A DNA stretch of 64,000 bases, taken from the NCBI RefSeq assembly GCF_042663225.1, contig NZ_JBHTAA010000005.1:372001-436000 (forward strand). Direction: 5' to 3'. A program made the position numbers and the translations under genes. Below are positions 8,774-14,931 of this stretch, piece by piece. Position 1 is the first letter of the stretch; each line of letters opens with the position of its first letter. The notes below the pieces were generated by a model. The model saw only the letters and a list, made by a program, of their open reading frames with translations. It had not been told where the DNA came from and made no database searches. The DNA comes from Haloferax namakaokahaiae (lineage in GTDB: Archaea; Halobacteriota; Halobacteria; Halobacteriales; Haloferacaceae).

Positions 8774-9355
8774 TTAAATCATCAACTGCACGTCGGCCTC
8801 GCCCATGTGCTGGAGGGCCGTCGCGGCACCGACGCCAGTGGTCACGCCGTCGAAGAAGTCGTCTTCGTCGTAGCCCATCAGCTCGATGGTCATCTGGCAG
8901 GCCTGGAGGTCCACGCCCATATCGAGAGAGGTGTCGATGAGTTCCTGAATCGTCGCCGTTCCGTTGTCGGCGATTTTCTTCTCCATCATGCGCGTCGCCA
9001 TCGCGTCCATGCCCGGCAGCGCGGCGAGCGCGTTGGGCATCGGCATGTTCGGGTTGCCGACGGCGCTGAGTTTGAGGTTCTTCGACTTCTCCTCGTGGAG
9101 GATGTCGAGGCCCCAGAACGTGTGGAAGACGACGACGTCCCAGCCGAACGCCGCGGCCGTGCTGGCGAGGATGAGCGGCGGGTAGGCCATATCGAGCGTC
9201 CCTTTCGTTGCGATGATGGTCATCGACTTCTGTCCGTCTTCGTCCGTCGCCTCGCGGAGGTCGGCGACCTCTCGTTGGAGGGCTTCGACCTGTGCACGAA
9301 GCTCCTCGACGGAAGCGTCCGACACGTCGGCCACTGAATCGGTGTTCGAACTCAT
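8774..9355 (-). CDS. DsrE/DsrF/DrsH-like sulfur-relay protein
   Basis: A 193-residue protein with a short coiled-coil-like N-terminus (about residues 13-38) followed by a DsrE2-type domain starting near KSMTIIATKGTLDMAYPP. The candidate sulfur-carrying cysteine is in VDLQACQMTIELM. DsrE2-type proteins pass persulfide sulfur between rhodanese, TusA and acceptors. It is encoded directly downstream of tusA with a four-base ATGA overlap, so the pair is one operon divergent from the persulfide dioxygenase gene. Partner assignment follows from family knowledge and context. Confidence 0.86.
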   Translation of the reverse strand: MSSNTDSVADVSDASVEELRAQVEALQREVADLREATDEDGQKSMTIIATKGTLDMAYPPLILASTAAAFGWDVVVFHTFWGLDILHEEKSKNLKLSAVGNPNMPMPNALAALPGMDAMATRMMEKKIADNGTATIQELIDTSLDMGVDLQACQMTIELMGYDEDDFFDGVTTGVGAATALQHMGEADVQLMI

Positions 9356-9603
9356 TCCTTCTGGACGAAGTGGACGTAAATCGAGTCGCCACCGTCCTCG
9401 CCTTCTTCCTGGTCGAGCAGTGCGACGCCGTCGGTCGCGTCGGCCCAGCCCTTGAGGTCGCTCATACTGCCGGAGTCGGTCGAGACGACTTTCAGAATCT
9501 CGCCGCCGGCGAGGTCATCGACCGCGCCGCGCGTCTTGACGACGGGCATTGGGCAGGACAGTCCTTTTACATCGAGGGTCGTGGTAGGTTCGTACTCACT
9601 CAT
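9352..9603 (-). CDS. tusA: TusA-family sulfurtransferase
   Basis: An 83-residue TusA/SirA-like protein. The CPMP motif with sulfur-carrier C17 (GLSCPMPVV) and the following helix and strands define the family. It shuttles persulfide sulfur to DsrE-like or other acceptors. The start MSEYEP was chosen over an upstream in-frame ATG because homology begins here. It is the first gene of the tusA-dsrE operon, and a CACAATA-type palindrome lies about 30-45 bases upstream. Confidence 0.92.
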   Translation of the reverse strand: MSEYEPTTTLDVKGLSCPMPVVKTRGAVDDLAGGEILKVVSTDSGSMSDLKGWADATDGVALLDQEEGEDGGDSIYVHFVQKE

Positions 9604-9634
9604 GTTATGATGCTCACCTGTGTTGGGTGTAAAG

Positions 9635-9647
9635 CACAATATTGTTG
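9635..9647. promoter_or_regulatory. candidate operator upstream of tusA
   Basis: CACAATATTGTTG contains the perfect 10-base palindrome ACAATATTGT. It overlaps the promoter region of the minus-strand tusA-dsrE operon, next to a TTTACA TATA-like stretch. Similar CACAATA-type sequences occur at three other promoters of the same module. The palindrome is seen; the role as operator is inferred. Confidence 0.4.
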
Positions 9648-9835
9648 TCGTTCGTAAAAGTGTGTCGGTTCTTGGGAAGAGCGTGCAATACCGAGTATGG
9701 GGGACGAAAACGTACGTTAAACGCGCGATAGCGTACTATTTTCGACGAATGAGACTCACAATCGCCAGCACGCCTGCACCCATCTGTGACCGAAGAGCGA
9801 ATCAGTATTGTATCGGACGGGAACTGCTATCCGAA

Positions 9836-9843
9836 TATTTAAG
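9836..9843 (+). promoter_or_regulatory. TATA box of the persulfide dioxygenase gene
   Basis: TATTTAAG is a strong haloarchaeal-type TATA box centred about 34 bases before the ATG at 9874. It predicts transcription starting near 9866 and therefore argues against the in-frame ATG at 9859 as the start. Confidence 0.6.
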
Positions 9844-9851
9844 TTGAGCCG

Positions 9852-9864
9852 CACAATAATGTGG
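9852..9864. promoter_or_regulatory. candidate operator at the persulfide dioxygenase promoter
   Basis: CACAATAATGTGG, a near-palindrome, lies between the TATA box and the predicted start site. This is the classic position for a repressor that blocks polymerase. It matches the CACAATA element seen upstream of tusA and of the 49-residue membrane protein. Confidence 0.4.
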
Positions 9865-9873
9865 AATACACAC

Positions 9874-11061
9874 ATGACTGTTCCCGACCTTCCGGAACTC
9901 AGTGTCGAAGTGCCCGTCATCGACCCCGAGACGCTCAAAGCGCGCATCGACTCGGGCGAAGAACTGACGATTCTGGACACGCGGATGCCGGCCGACTTCG
10001 AGGAGTGGCGAATCGAGGGCGAGAACCTCACGTACGTCAACGTGCCGTACTTCGAGTTCCTCGACGACGACCTCGACGACTCCGTGTTCACCGACCTCCC
10101 CGAAGACGAGGAGTTCGTGACGCTCTGTGCGAAAGGGACCTCCTCCGAGTACGTCGCTGGACGACTCATCGAAGAGGGATACGACGTTGTCGCGCTCGAA
10201 CGCGGCATGAACGGTTGGGCGGCCATCTACGAGTACACCGAACTCGAAACCGCGGGCCACGCACTCGTCGCGCAGTACCAGCGCCCCTCCAGCGGGTGTC
10301 TCGCGTACCTCATCGTCGATGGCGACGAGGCCGCTGTCGTGGACCCCCTTCGCCACTTCGCCGACGAGTACGTCGCGGACGCGAAGGCGCTCGGCGCGGA
10401 GCTGAAGTACGCTATCGACACCCACATCCACGCGGACCACATCAGCGGCGTTCGGAACCTCGTCTCGGACCACGGCGCCACGGGCGTCATCCCCGAGGCC
10501 GCAGCGGAACGCGGCGTGGACTACGAGGTGGACTACGAGACGATTGCCGATGGCGAGACGCTCACGGTCGGCGAGACGGAAATCGATGCTATCCACACGC
10601 CGGGCCACACGTCGGGCATGACGACCTACAAGGTGGACGACGTGCTGTTCACTGGCGACGGCCTGTTCATCGAATCGGTCGCCCGACCCGACCTCGAAGA
10701 CGGCGACGAGGGTGCGGAAGACGCCGCGGGACTGCTCTACGAGACACTCCAAGAGCGCATCCTCACGCACGACGACGACTCCATCGTCGCACCCGCGCAC
10801 TTCAGTAACGCGGCAACCCCTGCTGAAGACGGTAGCTATACCGCCACGCTGGGTTATCTCCGCGATACAATGCAGGCACTCCACATGGACCGCGACGAAT
10901 TCACCGAGTTCATCCTCTCGGACATGCCGCCTCGTCCGGCGAACTACACCGACCTCATCGAATCAAACCTCGGACTTCAGTCGCCCTCGGACGACGAGGC
11001 GTTCGAACTCGAACTCGGCCCGAACAACTGCGCGGCGAGCAACGACGCACTCACGAACTAG
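9874..11061 (+). CDS. rhodanese-persulfide dioxygenase fusion (CstB/ETHE1-like)
   Basis: A 395-residue two-domain protein. An N-terminal rhodanese domain (about 10-120) has active-site C85 in LCAKGTSS. It is followed by a metallo-beta-lactamase domain of the persulfide-dioxygenase type with HIHADH (H184, H186, D188, H189), HTPGHTSGM and FTGDGLFI. The enzyme should oxidise persulfide to sulfite while the rhodanese domain moves sulfane sulfur. The domain order is rhodanese first, unlike CstB. A C-terminal segment of about 60 residues resembles the tail of ETHE1-like proteins. The next gene begins immediately after the stop codon, forming an operon with the YeeE/YedE halves. The start was fixed by the TATA position. 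Confidence 0.9.
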   Translation: MTVPDLPELSVEVPVIDPETLKARIDSGEELTILDTRMPADFEEWRIEGENLTYVNVPYFEFLDDDLDDSVFTDLPEDEEFVTLCAKGTSSEYVAGRLIEEGYDVVALERGMNGWAAIYEYTELETAGHALVAQYQRPSSGCLAYLIVDGDEAAVVDPLRHFADEYVADAKALGAELKYAIDTHIHADHISGVRNLVSDHGATGVIPEAAAERGVDYEVDYETIADGETLTVGETEIDAIHTPGHTSGMTTYKVDDVLFTGDGLFIESVARPDLEDGDEGAEDAAGLLYETLQERILTHDDDSIVAPAHFSNAATPAEDGSYTATLGYLRDTMQALHMDRDEFTEFILSDMPPRPANYTDLIESNLGLQSPSDDEAFELELGPNNCAASNDALTN

Positions 11062-11553
11062 ATGATGGACCCGACACCGCTCCTCGTCGAGAGTCTCTTT
11101 CCCAACGGAGTTGCGCACTACGCGCTCGGCGGATTACTCATTGGCCTCGGGACGGCCGTCATTTACCTCGGGACGGGCATCATCGCCGGCGCGAGCACGT
11201 TCCTCGAATCGACGCTCTCGTACGTCTCGTCGGTCCCCCGATTCAACAAGGCGAAGTACGTCGCGTCGAGGGATTGGCGCGTCCTCTTCACGTTGAGTAT
11301 GATCGCGGGGGCCGCCATCTACACCGTCACGCTCGGTGACGGCTGGTGGGTCTCGCAGGTCCAACCGTGGCGCTTCGCCGTCGGCGGCGTCCTCGTCGGC
11401 ATCGGCACCCGCATCGGAAAGGGCTGTACGTCCGGTCACGGGGTGTGCGGTGTTGGCTCTCGGTCGCCGACCTCCATCGTCAACGTTGCGACGTTCATGC
11501 TCGTCGCCATCGGCGTCGCGCAGTTGCTCGTCGCACTGGGGGTCTCGCCATGA
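11062..11553 (+). CDS. YeeE/YedE transporter, N-terminal half (split gene)
   Basis: A 163-residue membrane protein corresponding to one half of the YeeE/YedE (DUF395) sulfur-compound transporter fold, known from the thiosulfate transporter TsuA/YeeE. It shows about four hydrophobic segments and the conserved cysteine motif GCTSGHGVCG (C122 and C129), which in the family relays the sulfur compound by S-H-S contacts. ATG follows the upstream stop codon without a gap (a second ATG is at 11065). It overlaps the second half by four bases, so the two halves are translated together. Confidence 0.9.
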   Translation: MMDPTPLLVESLFPNGVAHYALGGLLIGLGTAVIYLGTGIIAGASTFLESTLSYVSSVPRFNKAKYVASRDWRVLFTLSMIAGAAIYTVTLGDGWWVSQVQPWRFAVGGVLVGIGTRIGKGCTSGHGVCGVGSRSPTSIVNVATFMLVAIGVAQLLVALGVSP

Positions 11554-12011
11554 GCGACGAACGCGGACTCGGTTTCACGCTGGTGGTCGTCGCGGGCGGA
11601 CTCATCTTCGGGTTCGGTCTCGCGCTGAGCAACATGGCGCGCCCGGAAGTCGTCCTCGACTTCCTCCAGTTCGACGACTTCGGCCTGCTCTTCGTCATGG
11701 GCGGAGCCGCCGTCGTCACGGGCACCGTCTTCGCCCTCGCCGAACGCTCGGGGGGTCGTGCGCCGCTCACCGGCCGCAACTACGGCCGCCGGCTGAAATC
11801 GTTCGACAAGAACGTCCTCGTCGGCGGCACTATCTTCGGCGCTGGCTGGGGGCTGTCTGGCATCTGCCCCGGTGCCGCCTACGCGAGCATCGGTATCGGC
11901 AACTACCCGATTCTCATCGCTATCGGCGGCATGTTCGTCGGTGCGTACCTCCAAGGACTGTGGCGCGCGTGGCGCGCTGATGCTCCCCCAGTTGGAACGT
12001 CCGCCGACTGA
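11550..12011 (+). CDS. YeeE/YedE transporter, C-terminal half (split gene)
   Basis: A 153-residue membrane protein forming the complementary YeeE/YedE half, with the motif GLSGICPGAAY (C106). Its ATG overlaps the TGA of the preceding half (ATGA). Together the halves would make one pseudo-symmetric pore importing or exporting thiosulfate or another sulfane-sulfur species. In many bacteria this is a single polypeptide; separate subunits are common in haloarchaea. Substrate is inferred from neighbours and family. Confidence 0.9.
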   Translation: MSDERGLGFTLVVVAGGLIFGFGLALSNMARPEVVLDFLQFDDFGLLFVMGGAAVVTGTVFALAERSGGRAPLTGRNYGRRLKSFDKNVLVGGTIFGAGWGLSGICPGAAYASIGIGNYPILIAIGGMFVGAYLQGLWRAWRADAPPVGTSAD

Positions 12012-12454
12012 CTCGACGAACCGGCCTGCACTCTCCTCCTCGGACCTGCGACGTGAAGCGAGAGCGCTCGCTGTATTGTCGTCGGTCTCAAACTGCCTGA
12101 GCGACTGCTGGGTCGTCTCACCACCTCTTCGACCACGATTCTGTCGTCACACGCTCGTGAGTGACCCATCTCGCCGACGCTGTTGGGCACGGCTGTGTAT
12201 AATTTTGCAAAACACTCGAACGGCTATTTCGTCATAGATAGCGGCCATAAATGTTCAAATGGTTCCCAGATGCCTGATTTCGAATATTTCGACCGTATTT
12301 TCTTGCCCAATCTATAACTTATTCATAACCAACACAGTGATAGTATTGCAAGCTATTCCCAAAAGCATTATGTCCTCGCTCCGATTAGGCAGGAGTGAGC
12401 AGAAAAGTATGATTCACACAATACCATATTTGCGCCCCGTGGGGTGCTGGTAAG
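12012..12454. other. long AT-rich intergenic region
   Basis: A gene-free stretch of about 440 bases, the longest in the window. The left half is GC-rich without a credible ORF. From about 12195 it becomes markedly AT-rich, beginning with TGTGTATAATTTTGCAAAAC, which resembles an insertion-sequence end but has no matching partner or transposase. The right end holds the promoter of the small membrane protein/TauE operon. Possibly a decayed mobile element; unproven. Confidence 0.5.
12417..12432. promoter_or_regulatory. candidate operator upstream of the DUF7512-like/tauE operon
   Basis: CACAATACCATATTTG shares the CACAATA core with the elements upstream of tusA and of the persulfide dioxygenase. 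It lies 23 bases before the ATG at 12455. Shared core is seen; regulatory role is inferred. Confidence 0.35.
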
Positions 12455-12604
12455 ATGTTTGGCATCGAAACGCTCACCGGGAGCACGCAGGCGGTCGCTC
12501 TCGTCGGTCTCGTCCTCGTCGAGGCGATGCTGCTGTACGTGGGCTACGGTGCGTTGACTCGCGCTCTCTCACCGACTATCCACAATCTCATCGGTGACGA
12601 GTAA
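12455..12604 (+). CDS. 49-residue single-pass membrane protein (DUF7512-like)
   Basis: A short ORF encoding 49 residues: an N-terminal MFGIETLTG segment, a long hydrophobic helix (about residues 13-34) and a polar end NLIGDE. Its TAA stop is followed after two bases by the ATG of tauE, so translation is surely coupled. I recall a haloarchaeal family (DUF7512) of exactly this kind encoded before TauE proteins, but the family number is from memory. Likely an accessory subunit or assembly factor of the exporter. Confidence 0.8.
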   Translation: MFGIETLTGSTQAVALVGLVLVEAMLLYVGYGALTRALSPTIHNLIGDE

Positions 12605-12606
12605 CC

Positions 12607-13638
12607 ATGATGGAGATTTTCGGCATCTCGGCCGGTCTCTTGGCCCTCTTCGTCGCGTTCGGGGTGCTCATCGGGGTGCTGTTCGGGTTCTTCGGCATGG
12701 GCGGGTCGTTCCTCGTGACGCCCGCGTTGCTCGTGATGGGCTATCCCTCCCGTGTCGCCGTCGGGTCCGGTCTCGCGTTCGTCTTCGGGACCTCAGTCAT
12801 TGCGACACTCAAACACCGTGACCTCGGGCAAGTCGATTACAAACTCGGCGTCTCGATGATTGTCGGGACCACCATCGGTCTCGAAGTCGGGAAAGAAATC
12901 GTCCTCCACCTCGAATCTCTCGGACTCGCGGGCAACATCATCAGCGTCACCTACGTGCTGCTGCTCGGTGGTATCGGTCTGTTCGTCACGCGCGAGGCAC
13001 TGAAAGGTGACAGTGGCGGCGGTATCGACCACGATGCCGACGCCGACATCGACGCGGACGACATCCCAGAACTCGCCAAGAAGATTCAGCGCTACTCGCT
13101 CCCGCCGATGCTCACCCTCCGCGGCGGCGTGCAGGTGTCGCTCTGGATGATTCTGCTGGTCGCGTTTGCGACTGGGTTGCTCTCGGGGTTCCTCGGCGTC
13201 GGCGGCGGCTTCATCCGCATGCCCGCGCTGTTCTACCTCATCGGCGTTCCCGTGCCGATTGCGGTCGGAACCGACCTGTTCGAGATTATGTTCTCGGGCG
13301 GTATCGGGTCGTTCCTCTACGCCCAATCCGGCGGCGTTGACCTCTCTATCGTCGCGCCGCTGTTGGCCGGGTCCGCACTCGGCGCTCGCGTCGGGTCCGC
13401 GGCGACCGCCATCGTCAACGAGGACGAAATCAAGATTTACTTCGGCCTGATGCTGCTGCTCGGCGCGCTCGCCGTCGCCGTCCGGCAGATTGGCAACTAC
13501 ATCGGCGTGGGCGTCCTCGACTACGTCAGCATGGCGCTCATCCTCGGCTCCGCGCTGATGGTCTCCGGTGCGGTGCTCTACAGCGCCGTCAAGGAGATTC
13601 GCGCACGCGAATCGACCGCCTCCTCCACCGCGGACTAA
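12607..13638 (+). CDS. tauE: TauE/SafE family sulfite/anion exporter
   Basis: A 343-residue polytopic membrane protein of the TauE/SafE family with two homologous halves. Each has the glycine-rich motif: FGFFGMGGSFLVTPALL near residue 30 and GFLGVGGGFIRMPALFY near residue 200. A hydrophilic, acidic loop (about 138-160, rich in D) separates them. The family exports sulfite, sulfoacetate or related anions. In this cluster it would remove sulfite produced by the persulfide dioxygenase. It is directly coupled to the 49-residue membrane protein upstream. Confidence 0.92.
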   Translation: MMEIFGISAGLLALFVAFGVLIGVLFGFFGMGGSFLVTPALLVMGYPSRVAVGSGLAFVFGTSVIATLKHRDLGQVDYKLGVSMIVGTTIGLEVGKEIVLHLESLGLAGNIISVTYVLLLGGIGLFVTREALKGDSGGGIDHDADADIDADDIPELAKKIQRYSLPPMLTLRGGVQVSLWMILLVAFATGLLSGFLGVGGGFIRMPALFYLIGVPVPIAVGTDLFEIMFSGGIGSFLYAQSGGVDLSIVAPLLAGSALGARVGSAATAIVNEDEIKIYFGLMLLLGALAVAVRQIGNYIGVGVLDYVSMALILGSALMVSGAVLYSAVKEIRARESTASSTAD

Positions 13639-13719
13639 CCTCACATCGACTCCCCCCGAAACTCGACGCCCACTCTGACGAGGGTGTCCGGGTGCGACTT
13701 CGCGGTTGGATCGGTGTTG

Positions 13720-13731
13720 CACAAAACATAC
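13720..13731. promoter_or_regulatory. candidate operator upstream of the HTH regulator
   Basis: CACAAAACATAC is a weaker match to the CACAATA element of the other sulfur-module promoters, 23 bases before the first in-frame ATG of the regulator. It would fit autoregulation. This is the least certain of the four sites. Confidence 0.25.
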
Positions 13732-13769
13732 AAACCCTTTTCATGACCGAACACGTACCTCGCTGTGAA

Positions 13770-14162
13770 ATGCCAACGTCGATGGCAGACTACCTCCAGT
13801 CCGACATGGAATGTGAGGGGCTTCTTGAGTGCCTCCACGGTCTCAAGAACCTCGACCGACAGTGCTTCCAAATCCTCGTCGATGCCGACGAACCGCTCAC
13901 TGTCGATTCGATTGCCGATGCCGTTGAGCGCGAGCGCTCGACCGCCTACCGCTCTATCCAACGACTCCTGCAATCCGGACTCATTCAGAAAGAACAGGTC
14001 AACTACGAACACGGCGGCTACTACCACGTCTATCGGCCGACCGACCCGAACCAAGTCGCAGACGACATGCAGCGCATGCTCAACGACTGGTACGCCAAGA
14101 TGGGAACGCTCATCCACGAGTTCCGGGACAAGTACGACGAAAAAGTCATCGCTGTCGAGTAA
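13770..14162 (+). CDS. TrmB-like HTH transcriptional regulator with three cysteines
   Basis: A 130-residue winged-helix regulator. The HTH lies at about residues 43-72 (LTVDSIADAVERERSTAYRS), followed by a wing with HGGYYHVY and a C-terminal helix (DDMQRMLNDWYAKMGTLIHEF) likely used for dimerisation. Cysteines C15, C21 and C32 (MECEG, LECLHG, RQCF) cluster before the HTH, as expected for a thiol or persulfide sensor. An in-frame ATG at 13743 would add nine residues including another cysteine. It sits at the end of the sulfur module and is the natural candidate for its regulator. Confidence 0.82.
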   Translation: MPTSMADYLQSDMECEGLLECLHGLKNLDRQCFQILVDADEPLTVDSIADAVERERSTAYRSIQRLLQSGLIQKEQVNYEHGGYYHVYRPTDPNQVADDMQRMLNDWYAKMGTLIHEFRDKYDEKVIAVE

Positions 14163-14166
14163 TTCC

Positions 14167-14171
14167 TTTTT
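14167..14171 (+). terminator. oligo-T putative terminator after the HTH regulator
   Basis: TTTTT lies four bases after the stop codon of the HTH regulator, ending the sulfur module on the plus strand. Confidence 0.4.
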
Positions 14172-14280
14172 CTTCGGACTGTCAACGAACCCGTCTGTGC
14201 GATTGAGTGTCACCCCAACCAAACTGATTAGGGTCGTTATTCAACCGTAACCAATTCGTACCTACTGCTGCGACTGTACC

Positions 14281-14487
14281 ATGTCGAAGAGTAGAAGCAG
14301 CCCCCCGCAGACAGAGTTCGTTGAAGAGTGTCCAACGTGCGACGCCCACACGCCACACGAGGTTTCGATCGAGATTCGAACCGAGAGCAGAAAGCGTGAG
14401 AACGCGCAGTTCTCGCGCGAACCGTACCGCGTCTCCCGATGTACGCGGTGCGGCGTGGACCGTGCTCAGCGAATGAACGACGCATAA
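14281..14487 (+). CDS. small putative zinc-ribbon protein
   Basis: A 68-residue protein with two cysteine pairs, CPTCDAHTPHE near residue 17 and CTRCGVD near residue 54, spaced as in a zinc ribbon, with basic, polar residues between. Haloarchaeal genomes carry many such short zinc-finger proteins (I think this one is DUF7835-like, from memory). The following receiver gene starts 56 bases downstream. Function unknown; nucleic-acid binding or protein interaction is plausible. Confidence 0.75.
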   Translation: MSKSRSSPPQTEFVEECPTCDAHTPHEVSIEIRTESRKRENAQFSREPYRVSRCTRCGVDRAQRMNDA

Positions 14488-14543
14488 TTTCCGACGAACG
14501 CGCCGACGACAGACGCCCTCCAGATGCGCCATCACTCATCCCG

Positions 14544-14930
14544 ATGACTCGCTCACTACCATCAGAGGCTCCCACAGTCCTCCTCGTCGATGACGACACC
14601 GCCCTCGCCGACAGTCTCGCGCTGTGGCTCGAACGACGGGTTCACGTTCGAGTCGCCTACTCCGGCCGCGAGGCGCTCCAGTCGTTCGACGAAGAAGTGG
14701 ACTTGGTTTTTCTGGACCAGAACCTTCCCGGACTCTCGGGAACGAGCGTGCTCTCGGAACTGCGTCGGCAATCCGAGTCGGTCCGTGTCGTCATGCTGAC
14801 CGCGACTCATCACGAGGACCTGTCTGGCATTCCTGCAGATGAGATTCTCACCAAACCGGTGGACAAAGACGCACTCTTCGCGGCAGTCTCCGAGTACGCT
14901 GCTGAAACTTCCGGACTGGTACTCGACTGA
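14544..14930 (+). CDS. stand-alone response-regulator receiver protein
   Basis: A 128-residue protein that is essentially one receiver domain: acidic pocket in VLLVDDDTALADS, phospho-acceptor aspartate in LVFLDQNLPG, the conserved threonine in VMLTAT and the lysine in ILTKPVD. No output domain follows, so it probably acts in a phosphorelay. Its closest visible relative is the receiver of the convergent REC-GAF-HTH_10 protein, whose stop codon lies only a base away. The ATG was chosen because homology begins shortly after it. Confidence 0.88.
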   Translation: MTRSLPSEAPTVLLVDDDTALADSLALWLERRVHVRVAYSGREALQSFDEEVDLVFLDQNLPGLSGTSVLSELRRQSESVRVVMLTATHHEDLSGIPADEILTKPVDKDALFAAVSEYAAETSGLVLD

Positions 14931-14931
14931 G

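Noticed and set aside
11903..12190. A 95-codon minus-strand ORF overlapping the second YeeE/YedE half
   Set aside because: It overlaps a certain gene, has no domain and carries arginine/serine-rich shadow composition. A transposase remnant could not be supported.
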